A stretch of DNA of 64,000 nucleotides, taken from positions 58,877 through 122,876 of the forward strand of contig CAUHNW010000008.1 of the NCBI GenBank assembly GCA_959607825.1, read 5' to 3'. Below, piece by piece: positions 33,017-41,396 of this stretch (position 1 is the first letter of the stretch; each line of letters opens with the position of its first letter). The position numbers and the translations under genes were made by a program. This stretch comes from HGM13006 sp900757695. GTDB taxonomy: Bacteria; Bacillota; Clostridia; Oscillospirales; Oscillospiraceae. The notes below the pieces were generated by a model, which was given only the letters and a program-made list of their open reading frames with translations, made no database searches and was not told the origin of the DNA.

Positions 33017-33364
33017 TCACTCCTTTATAGAGGCAAGTGCAGATTCGATACGGTGGGCAACTGCCTTACCGGCATCGCCCAAGGCGGCAGCCTCATGGGC
33101 AGCTGCTAAAAGCTGCTGTTCCGCAGCTTCCAGCCGGAGCATCCGGTCTACGGCGCCGATTTTCTGCTCCATATCCTGAAGCAGTGCTTCGGTGCGGACG
33201 ATATTGTCCCGGACAGCCTGTCGGCTGATGCCTTCCAGCTCGGCAATCTCACCCAGAGAAAGATCCTGATTGTAGCGGAGGTCAAAGCATAGCCGCTGCT
33301 TATCGGTGAGCATATCGCCGTAGGTATCAAACAGAAGGGTTCTGTTCAGGGTACTCAGTTCCAA
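33017..33364 (-). CDS. ylxM: YlxM/p13-like helix-turn-helix protein
   Basis: A 115-residue cytosolic protein with a sigma-70 region 4-like helix-turn-helix (LTDKQRLCFDLRYNQDLSLG then IAELEGISRQAVRDN). It is a known partner gene of ffh; the YlxM family modulates SRP activity in streptococci. It starts the minus-strand cluster behind a near-consensus promoter at 33413-33441. Confidence 0.92.
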   Translation of the reverse strand: MELSTLNRTLLFDTYGDMLTDKQRLCFDLRYNQDLSLGEIAELEGISRQAVRDNIVRTEALLQDMEQKIGAVDRMLRLEAAEQQLLAAAHEAAALGDAGKAVAHRIESALASIKE

Positions 33365-33412
33365 TCGAATCCCTCCTGAGGGGATGTAAAGGCTTTCTAC
33401 TTAACAGACGAG

Positions 33413-33441
33413 ATTATAACGCATCATGGGGAAGATGTCAA
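33413..33441 (-). promoter_or_regulatory. Consensus sigma-A promoter of the ylxM-ffh cluster
   Basis: On the minus strand TTGACA (33441-33436), exactly 17 bp, then TATAAT (33418-33413): a perfect consensus promoter. The leader before ylxM is about 40 bases. Confidence 0.9.
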
Positions 33442-33516
33442 GAGAAAAACCTTTACAGTCTGAAAAATTTTTGGCGGCGAATGACGTATTGCGTCTTGTC
33501 CGGGGGTATGATAAAA

Positions 33517-33539
33517 TGTCAACCGAGGTGAGGTTGACA
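33517..33539 (+). promoter_or_regulatory. Inverted repeat over the birA ribosome site
   Basis: TGTCAACC (33517-33524) and GGTTGACA (33532-33539) are perfectly complementary. The 7-base gap GAGGTGA is the Shine-Dalgarno, and the ATG begins at the next base. It could be a protein operator or an RNA hairpin that displays the ribosome site in its loop. The spacing is shorter than in known BirA operators. Confidence 0.6.
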
Positions 33540-34532
33540 ATGGAGCAGACAAGCGTATTATCTCTGCTGATGGAGGCGGGGAAAGGATATATCTCCGGGG
33601 AGGCCATGAGCCAGCGGCTGGGGATCACACGGGCGGCAGTGTGGAAGCAGATTGCAAAGCTTCGGCAGCGAGGCTATGTGATCGAGGCGTCTACCAGACT
33701 GGGCTACCGACTTTCGGCGCAGCCGGAACCGTTGGAACAGGAGCGCATTCTGGAGCTGCTGGGGGATCATCCGTTTCGGCAGCATATGATCGTACTGGAC
33801 AGCGTGGATTCCACCAACAACTATCTGAAGCTTCTGGCGGGACAGGGGGCACCCCACGGTACCATCGCCATTGCCGATGAGCAGACCGGCGGCAGAGGAC
33901 GGCAGGGGAGGAGCTTTGCATCCCCCAAGGGGGTAGGACTGTATTATTCCCTGCTGCTGCGCCCGGATTGCGCACCGGCAGAGGCCAGCCATCTGACGGC
34001 CATGGTGGCGGTGGCAGTCTGCGATGCCATTGAAGCGGCGGCAGGTGTCCGGCCCGGGATCAAGTGGACCAATGATATTATTCTGAACGAAAAAAAGCTG
34101 GTGGGCATCCTGACGGAAATGAGCGCAGAGTGGGAGAGCGGTACCTTGCAATATCTGGTGACCGGGATTGGTATCAACTGCAATCATCAGCTGACTGATT
34201 TCCCGGAGTCCGTGCAGCCCATGGCCACCAGTCTGGCACTGGAGCTTGGGCATCCTGTGGACCGCTGCCTGCTGGCGGCGGAGCTTACAAAAAGTCTTGG
34301 GCATGTGGCAGAGGAGATCATTTCGGGAAAGCAGGCATGGCTGGAGCGGTATCGGAAGGATTGCATCACTGTTGGACGGCAGGTGCAGGTGATCCGAGGC
34401 GACAGCCGGCGGACAGGACTCGCCACTGGAATTGATGAAAACGGCGGTCTCATAGTTCATTATGACAGCGGGGAGACCGGGGTGGTATATTCCGGGGAGG
34501 TATCGGTCCGGGGACTCTACGGATATGTATGA
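33540..34532 (+). CDS. birA: Bifunctional biotin ligase / biotin repressor BirA
   Basis: A 330-residue protein. The start at 33540 follows GAGGTGAGG and removes a 38-residue upstream extension that does not belong to the family. The N-terminal winged helix (ISGEAMSQRLGITRAAVWKQ) should bind operators. The catalytic domain has GGRGRQGRSF near residue 120 and KWTNDIIL near 178, and ends with the small C-terminal SH3-like domain (GLATGIDENGGLIVHY). It adenylates biotin and attaches it to carboxyl carrier proteins, and with excess biotin-AMP can repress biotin genes. Confidence 0.93.
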   Translation: MEQTSVLSLLMEAGKGYISGEAMSQRLGITRAAVWKQIAKLRQRGYVIEASTRLGYRLSAQPEPLEQERILELLGDHPFRQHMIVLDSVDSTNNYLKLLAGQGAPHGTIAIADEQTGGRGRQGRSFASPKGVGLYYSLLLRPDCAPAEASHLTAMVAVAVCDAIEAAAGVRPGIKWTNDIILNEKKLVGILTEMSAEWESGTLQYLVTGIGINCNHQLTDFPESVQPMATSLALELGHPVDRCLLAAELTKSLGHVAEEIISGKQAWLERYRKDCITVGRQVQVIRGDSRRTGLATGIDENGGLIVHYDSGETGVVYSGEVSVRGLYGYV

Positions 34533-34547
34533 TATATAATTGGGAAT

Positions 34548-34570
34548 GGGGCAGCCTTAACGGCTGCCCC
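34548..34570. other. Hairpin overlapping the end of the XRE gene
   Basis: A 9-bp perfect stem (34548-34556 with 34562-34570) has a 5-nt loop that contains the XRE stop codon. No T-run is present on either side. It sits between convergent birA and the XRE gene and may act as a weak terminator. Confidence 0.5.
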
Positions 34571-35288
34571 GATTATCTACCAAAAGCATATTCTCTTTGG
34601 CCCAGCGACGGAGCTCCTGGGGAGAGAGCAGCAGCCGCTGCCGGAGGGCCTCGTCCAATTCCTGCGGCTGAAGGGTGACAAGACAACGGAAAGCACAGGG
34701 CATCAGGTCGGCACTGGAAATGCCGCAGAGAAGCCCATCGCTGTAGTCCCGCTTTTCCAGCGGATTGAAGATGTACAGCAGGTCTTCCTCCAAGGGGTTA
34801 TATTGATTCACAAAGGTAAAACGAATGAGCATATCGCTGTAGAGGACGTTGCCTGTGTAATAAGCCTCACTGCTGCGGCCACTCTCCGACACGGAGGAGA
34901 TGGTGAAGGTGGCCTCGAAGGATCCAGGCTGATCGGTCTTTTCCTGAATGTGGATGATCCCGTCCTTGAGCCGCCCGTATCGACCATCATAGAAGTAGAA
35001 ATAGAGCTGGCGTGCCCGGAAAAAGGGGCTGATGGTGCTGGGGGCAAAGGGCAGCGCTGTGGAGGATTCCGGCAGAGGGCGATAATCAGTGAGCTGCCCC
35101 AGAGAGATCTGAAGCACCTGACTGATCTCGTAGAGGGCGGCAATGTCGATGGAGATCTCGCCGCGTTCATATTTGCATACAGTGGCACGGCTTTTGTGAA
35201 TGGCATCTGCCAGCTGCTGAATGGTCCAATTGCAGCTTTTTCGGTATTTCCGGATCTGACTGCCCACATAGCGATTGATCTGTTCCAT
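34557..35288 (-). CDS. XRE-family transcriptional regulator
   Basis: A 243-residue protein with an N-terminal Cro/CI helix-turn-helix (WTIQQLADAIHKSRATVCKY, residues about 21-40), followed by an uncharacterised C-terminal domain of about 160 residues rich in beta strands. The latter may sense a ligand. The gene is divergent from a sodium-coupled amino-acid transporter, and the gap contains a perfect 18-bp inverted repeat plus a second short one, so control of the transporter and of itself is likely (inference). The start follows AAGGAAA. Confidence 0.8.
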   Translation of the reverse strand: MEQINRYVGSQIRKYRKSCNWTIQQLADAIHKSRATVCKYERGEISIDIAALYEISQVLQISLGQLTDYRPLPESSTALPFAPSTISPFFRARQLYFYFYDGRYGRLKDGIIHIQEKTDQPGSFEATFTISSVSESGRSSEAYYTGNVLYSDMLIRFTFVNQYNPLEEDLLYIFNPLEKRDYSDGLLCGISSADLMPCAFRCLVTLQPQELDEALRQRLLLSPQELRRWAKENMLLVDNRGSR

Positions 35289-35316
35289 AATGTTGTTTCC
35301 TTAAAATATCTGTTTT

Positions 35317-35333
35317 CTCCAGTAATGCTGGAG
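35317..35333. promoter_or_regulatory. Short inverted repeat upstream of XRE gene
   Basis: CTCCAG and CTGGAG are separated by TAATG, about 30 bases before the XRE start. On the minus strand a TATAAT (35346-35341) lies directly upstream, so the repeat is in the early leader and could be an operator. Confidence 0.4.
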
Positions 35334-35369
35334 CAAATGCATTATAACACAGAAAAACAGGAAAAGATA

Positions 35370-35410
35370 TCGTATAAAGAAATTTTTGAAGGAAAAATTT
35401 CTTTATACGA
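35370..35410. repeat. Perfect 18-bp inverted repeat between XRE and NSS transporter genes
   Basis: The arm 35370-35387 (TCGTATAAAGAAATTTTT) is the exact reverse complement of 35393-35410, with a 5-nt centre. It is AT-rich and central in a 199-bp divergent region. It could be an operator for the neighbouring XRE protein or a long RNA hairpin. Confidence 0.75.
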
Positions 35411-35487
35411 AATTCTGACACCGTGCAGGATCCCTTTCATTTTGATACAATAATCCGGTAAAAATGAAGTGGGAGTGAAAAGAGAAG

Positions 35488-36894
35488 ATGAAAAACAAAA
35501 AAGGCGGCTTCAGCGGATCGCTGGGGTTTGTGCTGGCGGCGGCTGGAAGCGCAGTAGGCGTTGGAAACATCTGGCGCTTTCCCTATCTCTGCGCCAAGGA
35601 TGGCGGCGGACTGTTTCTGGTGGTTTATCTGGTGCTGGTGCTGACCTTCGGATTTGTGCTGCTGACCACGGATGTTGCCATTGGCAGAAAGACCAAGCAG
35701 AATGCCCTCAATGCCTTCGGAACCCTGAAGAAGGGCTGGAAATTCCTTGGCTATCTGACATTTCTGGTCCCGGCACTGATCATGACCTATTATTCTGTCA
35801 TCGGCGGCTGGATTACCAAATATTTTGCCCTGTATCTGACCTCCGGGGGAACACAGGCGGCGGAGGACGGATTCTTTACAAGCTTCATTACCTCCCGTGT
35901 ATCGCCGATCGTGTTTATGCTGCTGTTTTTGGCGCTGACGGCTTGGGTGGTCTACTGCGGTGTGGAAAAGGGAATTGAGAAGTATTCCAAATTTATCATG
36001 CCGGGGCTCCTGCTGCTAATCATTGCCATCACGATTTTTTCCCTGACCCTCAGCCATACCGGAGAGGACGGTGTGACCCGCACGGGCCTTCAGGGACTGG
36101 TCGTATACTTAAAGCCGGACTTTACCGGTATGACGGTCAGTAAATTTTTAAATGTAGTATTGGACGCCATGAGTCAGCTGTTCTTCTCCCTGAGCGTCAG
36201 CATGGGAATCATGATCACCTATGGCAGCTATGTGAAGGACGATGTGGATCTGAACAAGGCCAACAATCAGATTGAGATTTTCGATACCGGTGTGGCAATC
36301 CTGGCCGGAATGATGATCATCCCGGCGGTCTATGTGTTCCTGGGCACCGATGGTATGGCCAGCGGCCCCAGCCTGACCTTTATCAGTCTGCCCAAGGTGT
36401 TTGCTGCCATGGGCGGGATTGGACGCTTTGTGGGCATTGCGTTTTTCCTGGCCCTTGGATTTGCGGCGCTGACCAGCTGTGTCTCTGTGATGGAGACGCT
36501 GGTGGCTAATTGCATGGAGATCTTTCATCAGAGCCGGAAGAAGATGTGTGCCATGATCGGCATTTATTCGCTGGTGACAGCGGTGCTGATCTGCCTTGGC
36601 TATAACGTACTTTATTTTGAGCTGCCTCTACCCAATGGTGCCACGGCACAGCTGCTGGATGTGATGGATTATATCAGCAACAGCTTCCTGATGCCCTTTA
36701 TCAGCCTGCTCACCAGCATTCTCATCGGCTGGATGGTAGGCCCCGAATGGATCATCTCTGAGGTGGAGAAAAACGGCGAGCACTTCCGCCGGGCCGGTAT
36801 GTACCGGGTGATGATCCGATATGTGGTGCCTGTGGTGATGCTGATCCTGTTCCTGACCTCCACGGGGCTGTGGAATGTACTGATCCCGGCGTAA
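35488..36894 (+). CDS. Sodium-dependent (NSS/LeuT-type) amino-acid transporter
   Basis: A 468-residue polytopic membrane protein with about 11-12 helices, the length of the bacterial MhsT/LeuT group. The hallmark first helix GSAVGVGNIWRFPYLCAKDG contains the unwound NIWRFPY substrate and sodium site. A C-terminal segment with FLALGFAALTSCVSVMET corresponds to helix 8. It imports amino acids, often hydrophobic or aromatic, with sodium. The substrate cannot be read directly. It is divergent from an XRE regulator and monocistronic, ending in a strong terminator. Confidence 0.9.
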   Translation: MKNKKGGFSGSLGFVLAAAGSAVGVGNIWRFPYLCAKDGGGLFLVVYLVLVLTFGFVLLTTDVAIGRKTKQNALNAFGTLKKGWKFLGYLTFLVPALIMTYYSVIGGWITKYFALYLTSGGTQAAEDGFFTSFITSRVSPIVFMLLFLALTAWVVYCGVEKGIEKYSKFIMPGLLLLIIAITIFSLTLSHTGEDGVTRTGLQGLVVYLKPDFTGMTVSKFLNVVLDAMSQLFFSLSVSMGIMITYGSYVKDDVDLNKANNQIEIFDTGVAILAGMMIIPAVYVFLGTDGMASGPSLTFISLPKVFAAMGGIGRFVGIAFFLALGFAALTSCVSVMETLVANCMEIFHQSRKKMCAMIGIYSLVTAVLICLGYNVLYFELPLPNGATAQLLDVMDYISNSFLMPFISLLTSILIGWMVGPEWIISEVEKNGEHFRRAGMYRVMIRYVVPVVMLILFLTSTGLWNVLIPA

Positions 36895-36917
36895 TTAAAT
36901 ACATGACCCGAAAAAAG

Positions 36918-36959
36918 AACGAGATTTGGGGCCCAAGTGGGTTTCCAAATCTCGTTTTT
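36918..36959 (+). terminator. Terminator of the NSS transporter gene
   Basis: A 12-bp stem (36918-36929 with 36945-36956) and a 15-nt loop are followed by TTTTT. A preceding A-run makes it potentially bidirectional. Confidence 0.88.
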
Positions 36960-37079
36960 GCTGTGTGGTTTGGTGCGAGCTTATGCCTGAAAAATAAAGC
37001 GGGACTGCTGCTATTTCTGGTTCAGCAGCCCCTGATTGTTGCGGGCTTCACATATTCTTCACCATATCTTCACTTTTTG

Positions 37080-37107
37080 TTGAAATTCCTATCATCTCTG
37101 CTATAAT
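37080..37107 (+). promoter_or_regulatory. Sigma-A promoter of the acyltransferase gene
   Basis: TTGAAA (37080-37085), a 16-bp spacer and a perfect TATAAT (37102-37107). The predicted leader before the ATG at 37241 is about 127 bases, long enough for regulation. Confidence 0.75.
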
Positions 37108-37132
37108 AATATCTGCTGCGCAAATCCGTTTG

Positions 37133-37161
37133 GCCTTGAAAGTTCGCCTTTCAAGGCTTTT
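37133..37161 (+). terminator. Leader hairpin / possible attenuator before the acyltransferase gene
   Basis: GCCTTGAAAG (37133-37142) pairs perfectly with CTTTCAAGGC (37148-37157), with a 5-nt loop, followed by TTTT. It lies about 20-45 bases after the predicted transcription start, so it could terminate the leader prematurely. Confidence 0.6.
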
Positions 37162-37240
37162 GATGATATGCATGATCCTGTGACCTGCAGAGCTTGTATG
37201 GGAGCTGCTCCGGAAAGAACCGCTTTACGAAGGAGGCAAT

Positions 37241-38323
37241 ATGGGGGAAAAGAGAATTGGCTGGATGGACAACGCCCGTGCGCTGGCGATCCTCTGTGTG
37301 GTTCTGACACACAGCGTTGAATCCAACTACTATTATGTTCTGACAGGTTCTTTGGACGCCTGCTTTTCCTCGTGGCTGTTCCAAACGGTTGCCTATTTTA
37401 TTGGCCGCTTGGGGGTTCCGTTTTTCCTGATGCTTTCCGGTGCCTTACTGTTGGGGAAAAAGCATGAACCGCTGAAATTCTATCGGCGTTCCCTGCTGCC
37501 CCTGCTGCTGACCAGTGAAATTTGGATCCTCGTTTACAGTATTCTGAGCCATGTTATGTTTGGGGACTATTTGGACCTTGAATTTCTGATCCGTCAGATG
37601 CTGATGATGGAACGCACCTCTTTTAACCATGTATGGTACCTCTACATGATCCTCGGCGTGTATCTTTGCGTTCCGTTCCTCTCCGCAGCAGTCTCCGGCT
37701 TTTCTCTGAAACAGTTGATGCCTGTTTTGGTCACGGCGTTTCTGGCTTTTTTTGTTTTCCCGCTCTGGAACCTCTTCCCGGAACAGGTTTTTCCGGATGC
37801 CTATTATATTTATCCATGGTATGACGTCTCTTTTCTTGGGGGCACCTATGGACTATATCTCTTGGCCGGGTATGCGGTTGCGCATTTCAACACCTCGCTG
37901 CGGAAACTGCCCTCGGTGGCGGCGGCCCTGCTTGCCGTGTTGTTCTGCGGACTGTGCGTAGGTTTGGAATATTATTTTCATACATGGAATCTCTCCGGTG
38001 CAGACGGAATCCTGTGGTATTCCTCTCCGCTGATTTTTCTGTGTGCACTGCTTCTCTTTGAGTTGCTTCGTCGAATTACGAAATCCTGTAAGGCACTGAT
38101 GTGGCTCTCCAAGGTGAGTTTTTCGGTCTACCTGCTCCACAATATATTTTTGCAGCTGTTTAATCTGTTTTGTGCCGAGACACCATGGTTCTACGCCTGC
38201 AATATCGTTCTGAAGACACTGCTGCGGTTTTGTGTCAGCCTTGGCGGCTCCCTGCTGGTCTGCGGACTGTTTTGCCTGCTGCCGCTGCCCCGGCTGAAAA
38301 AGGTATTGCTGTACCTGCGGTAA
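37241..38323 (+). CDS. Acyltransferase family 3 membrane protein
   Basis: A 360-residue integral membrane protein with about ten helices. The N-terminus MDNARALAILCVVLTHSVE has the RA...VVxxH signature of acyltransferase-3 (OafA/NodX-type) enzymes, and GVPFFLMLSGALL is the second typical segment. These enzymes O-acylate surface polysaccharides or related molecules, using a cytosolic or membrane acyl donor. It starts behind AAGGAGG after a 127-base leader. Its codon pattern and AT content look slightly different from neighbours by eye, which hints at transfer but is not measured. Confidence 0.85.
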   Translation: MGEKRIGWMDNARALAILCVVLTHSVESNYYYVLTGSLDACFSSWLFQTVAYFIGRLGVPFFLMLSGALLLGKKHEPLKFYRRSLLPLLLTSEIWILVYSILSHVMFGDYLDLEFLIRQMLMMERTSFNHVWYLYMILGVYLCVPFLSAAVSGFSLKQLMPVLVTAFLAFFVFPLWNLFPEQVFPDAYYIYPWYDVSFLGGTYGLYLLAGYAVAHFNTSLRKLPSVAAALLAVLFCGLCVGLEYYFHTWNLSGADGILWYSSPLIFLCALLLFELLRRITKSCKALMWLSKVSFSVYLLHNIFLQLFNLFCAETPWFYACNIVLKTLLRFCVSLGGSLLVCGLFCLLPLPRLKKVLLYLR

Positions 38324-38375
38324 ATACGCATGTACACCCATACTGCCCGGCAAGGTCTTCCGACTGCCTCTGATG

Positions 38376-38415
38376 TAAAAAATATCCTACAGCCACTTCG
38401 CTGTAGGATATTTTT
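38376..38415. terminator. Bidirectional terminator between acyltransferase and histidine kinase
   Basis: AAAAATATCCTACAGC pairs with GCTGTAGGATATTTTT around a 7-8 nt loop, with A- and T-runs on both flanks. It overlaps the last bases of the minus-strand kinase gene. Confidence 0.9.
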
Positions 38416-39907
38416 ATATGGCTTCTGTTTCGGGTTCCGGACTCTTGGGGAACTCCGCCCAGAAGATCACGCCGCCCTCGGTGTTCTCTACGCCATAGCC
38501 GCCGCCCATCAGTTCCATGTTGCTGCGGACAATACTGAGCCCAAGACCGGATTCTCTCCGGCTCCGTGTGCGGGACTTATCCAGCCGATAAAAGCTGTCC
38601 CAAATCCGTCCCTGTTCCTCCTGCGGGATCGGCTCTGCGGAGTTAAAGACCATTACCCGGTAATGCTCCGGCTGCTCCTGCACCTTTAGCCACAGCTTTT
38701 TACCTTGACCCATATGGGACACCGCATTTTGCACATAGTTGGTGACCACCTGCTCAACGCAGAAATAATCCGCAATAATATAGAGACCGCAGGAATAGTC
38801 CTTTTGAAAATCAATTTTTTCCCGTTCAATCTCAATGGTGAAGATCTCCGTCACATAGTCCAGAAGATCCGCAAGATCAAATTCCTCGCGGACCATCTCC
38901 ACGGTACCGCTCTCCAGCCGAAACAGCTCCATCATACGGAGGATCATGGACATCATCCGGTCAGACTCGTCACAGATCACATCGCAGTATTCCTTCACCT
39001 CGGCATCGGTTCGGGCCATGCCGGAGCGAAGTCCATCGGCATAGCCGGAGATCAGGCCAATGGGTGTTTTCAAATCGTGGGAGAGATTGGATACCAGATT
39101 CTTTCTGGCCTCCTCCTGCTCCTGCTGCAGCTGAATATCCTTTTTCAGCTGCTCGTTTGCTGTTTGGAGCTTGCCAATATAGTCCTGCATGAAGTCCGAC
39201 ATGGTATTGACGCTGTTGGCCATTACACCAATCTCGCCCCCAAGATCCGATTGGCATTTTTGGGAAAAATCCAGATGGGCGATCTGATTGGCAATACTGG
39301 TGATCTGTGTCATGGGTTCCGTTACCATGGCAGACATTCTGGAAAACGCTACCACAGCCATAATCATCACCAGCAGCCCGACCACCAATGAAAACTGTAC
39401 GGAAATGGTGGTGGCTTGGGCGATGGATGCATAGGAGGTGGAAATATCCAGCACATACTGGTCTGTGACACCGCCCAGCGTCACTCGGCGCTCTCGGGAT
39501 ACCGTTGCGCCGGCGGCAGTGTGCTGATAAAGCTCATCGGCGTTGATGTTGTATCCGGTATCCGTTGCGCCTGCGTGATCCCGAATGTAGGGCAGCATAT
39601 GCTGCACCATGTCATTGAGAAACTTATCCGACATCTGGCTGTTATATACGACCTCAAGAGTCTCACGGTCTGCCACCACAAAGGTGAGGTTTTTTTCCTC
39701 CAGCCCGGAAATTGTGTGAAGGTCTACCGTTCCCTCCTGACGGATCGTGCTGTAGGCATCTACCAGCGACTGCTCCACCTTGTGGAGATAGTAGGGCTCC
39801 ATAAATACAATACTGAACAGGCTTACCAGCACATAGTACAGTGCCAGCACCCCTACGGAGAGCAGGATCAGCTTATTCCGCAGGGAGCCTTGAAACTTCC
39901 CCTTCAT
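38414..39907 (-). CDS. Membrane sensor histidine kinase
   Basis: A 497-residue two-component sensor. Two membrane helices (about residues 12-35 and 167-188) flank an extracytoplasmic domain of roughly 130 residues. A HAMP domain follows near 190-245. The dimerisation domain has the phosphoacceptor His277 in NLSHDLKTPIGL. The ATPase domain has an N-box-like NYVQNAVSH and G-box GLGLSIVRSNMEL. Its ATG overlaps the TGA of the response regulator gene (ATGA), so translation is coupled. The signal is unknown. Confidence 0.92.
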   Translation of the reverse strand: MKGKFQGSLRNKLILLSVGVLALYYVLVSLFSIVFMEPYYLHKVEQSLVDAYSTIRQEGTVDLHTISGLEEKNLTFVVADRETLEVVYNSQMSDKFLNDMVQHMLPYIRDHAGATDTGYNINADELYQHTAAGATVSRERRVTLGGVTDQYVLDISTSYASIAQATTISVQFSLVVGLLVMIMAVVAFSRMSAMVTEPMTQITSIANQIAHLDFSQKCQSDLGGEIGVMANSVNTMSDFMQDYIGKLQTANEQLKKDIQLQQEQEEARKNLVSNLSHDLKTPIGLISGYADGLRSGMARTDAEVKEYCDVICDESDRMMSMILRMMELFRLESGTVEMVREEFDLADLLDYVTEIFTIEIEREKIDFQKDYSCGLYIIADYFCVEQVVTNYVQNAVSHMGQGKKLWLKVQEQPEHYRVMVFNSAEPIPQEEQGRIWDSFYRLDKSRTRSRRESGLGLSIVRSNMELMGGGYGVENTEGGVIFWAEFPKSPEPETEAI

Positions 39908-40578
39908 CAGCCTTCCAGCTTATAGCCCCGGCCTCTGACGGTCTTCAGGGCTGCACCATGGGTTCCCAGCTTCATGCGGAGATTCTTTACATGGGTATCT
40001 ACCGTCCGGGCATCGCCATAGTAGTCGAAATTCCACACAGCCGACAGAATCTGCTGCCGAGACAGGGCAATGTTCTTATTCTGTGCCACGTAGAGCAGCA
40101 GTTCAAACTCTCTGGGGGTCAGCGCAACTTCTTCTCCATCCACGGTGACGGTATGCGCATCGGGATCAATGCAGATCCCTGCCACCTCCACCTGAGAGCG
40201 GAGCGACACGGAGCGCTTCAGCAGCGCTTTGACCCGGGCAATAAATACCGGGAACTTGACAGGCTTGGAGATATATTCGTCTGCGCCGCAGACAAAGCCC
40301 ATGACCTCGCTGTCCTCATCACTCTTTGCGGTCAGCATGATGATCGGGATCTGGCTGAAGCCCCGGATGGTCTGGCAGGCCTGAATGCCATCCATCACAG
40401 GCATCATAATATCGAGAATGGCCATAGAAATATCGCTGTCCTGCCGAATCAGCTCCACAGCCTCCTGCCCATTGGCTGCCTCTACCGTTTTATATCCCTC
40501 ATTGCGAAGGAAATCCCCCACAAGTCGGCGCCAACGCTCTTCATCATCTGCAATCAGGATCTTCACACTGCTGTTCAT
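39907..40578 (-). CDS. OmpR-family response regulator
   Basis: A 223-residue regulator. The receiver domain has acidic residues at 11-12, phosphoacceptor Asp56 (ILDIMMP) and the conserved Lys in SKPVKF. The C-terminal winged helix (ALTPREFELLLYVAQNKNIA, then VDTHVKNLRMKLG) binds DNA. Its ATG overlaps the stop of trmB and its stop overlaps the kinase start, so three genes are translationally linked. Targets are not evident in the window. Confidence 0.94.
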   Translation of the reverse strand: MNSSVKILIADDEERWRRLVGDFLRNEGYKTVEAANGQEAVELIRQDSDISMAILDIMMPVMDGIQACQTIRGFSQIPIIMLTAKSDEDSEVMGFVCGADEYISKPVKFPVFIARVKALLKRSVSLRSQVEVAGICIDPDAHTVTVDGEEVALTPREFELLLYVAQNKNIALSRQQILSAVWNFDYYGDARTVDTHVKNLRMKLGTHGAALKTVRGRGYKLEG

Positions 40579-41225
40579 GCGCCATTCGCCTCCTGATAGA
40601 CTGCCTCACACCGGCAAATGGGTGTGCCCAGCCCATAGAATTTTTCTTCGTATCCCGTCATGATGCCCACTGGGCCGTCCTTATGGAGATCGTGGGTCAC
40701 GTTTGAAAGAGCATAACCGGCCAGCTGAAACTGTTCCAGTGAAAAGTCAAACAGCATCGCATTGTCCGTCTTAAAGTGAATGGCCGCACCGGGCTTCAAA
40801 ATCTTCTTATACAGATCCAGAAAGCCCTGATGGGTCAGCCGCCGGGGGGCATGCTTTTTGTGAGGCCACGGATCGCAGAAATTGATATACAGGAGATCTA
40901 CCTCACCGGGGGCGAACAACTCTGCCACACGGGCAACATCCTCGCCGATAAAAAATACGTTTTTCAGGCCCAAGTTTTTGACCTTTTCCATGGCCATTAC
41001 CATGGCCTCCGGTACTCGCTCCATGGCGATCAGCAGAATATCCGGCTCGGCCGCAGCAGTCTCCGCCGTAAACTTCCCCTTGCCGCAGCCAACCTCCAGC
41101 CGAAGCTCCCGGGCCTCCGGGTACAGTTCCCGCCATTTTCCCCGGAGCTCCTTCGGGTTGCGGATCCAGATATCGGAGCATGCCTCCATTCTGGGGCCCA
41201 GATTGGGCTTTTTGCGCATACGCAT
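40575..41225 (-). CDS. trmB: tRNA (guanine-N7-)-methyltransferase TrmB
   Basis: A 216-residue SAM-dependent enzyme that methylates G46 in the variable loop of tRNA. The start at 41225 (MRMRKKPNLGPRM) follows GAAAGAGG; an upstream ATG would add 14 residues. Family motifs are EVGCGKGKFT (SAM binding), NFCDPWPHKKHAPRR and HFKTDNAMLF. It is the first gene of an operon with a two-component system, an unusual pairing held together by ATGA overlaps. Confidence 0.95.
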   Translation of the reverse strand: MRMRKKPNLGPRMEACSDIWIRNPKELRGKWRELYPEARELRLEVGCGKGKFTAETAAAEPDILLIAMERVPEAMVMAMEKVKNLGLKNVFFIGEDVARVAELFAPGEVDLLYINFCDPWPHKKHAPRRLTHQGFLDLYKKILKPGAAIHFKTDNAMLFDFSLEQFQLAGYALSNVTHDLHKDGPVGIMTGYEEKFYGLGTPICRCEAVYQEANGA

Positions 41226-41359
41226 AGAAATACCTCTTTCTTCCGGCAACGGGGGCCGGATATTCATTGCCTGCTCAGGGCAGTTTCACATTGACTGTAT
41301 TATAGCAAATTCCCCCTAAGACGTAAAGCGTCCAAATCCGATATTTTTGTGAACGAAAA

Positions 41360-41383
41360 TGTCCGGAGCAGCTGCTCCGGACA
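41360..41383 (-). terminator. Terminator of the DegV gene
   Basis: A perfect 24-base palindrome (41360-41383, arms TGTCCGGAGC and GCTCCGGACA) is followed on the minus strand by TTTTCG. It lies 14 bases after the degV stop. Confidence 0.75.
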
Positions 41384-41396
41384 CCCGATCATTTAT

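Larger units (their letters stand above)
36895..37240 (+). other. 346-bp intergenic region with terminator, promoter and leader hairpin
   Basis: No gene seen. From left to right it holds the NSS transporter terminator (36918-36959), an imperfect GC-rich hairpin (about 37000-37032), the acyltransferase promoter (37080-37107) and a leader hairpin with T-run (37133-37161). The remaining sequence shows nothing I can name. Confidence 0.6.

Noticed and set aside
33426..33539. Upstream extension of birA
   Set aside because: The 38 extra codons contain the regulatory inverted repeat and ribosome site, and do not resemble BirA N-termini.
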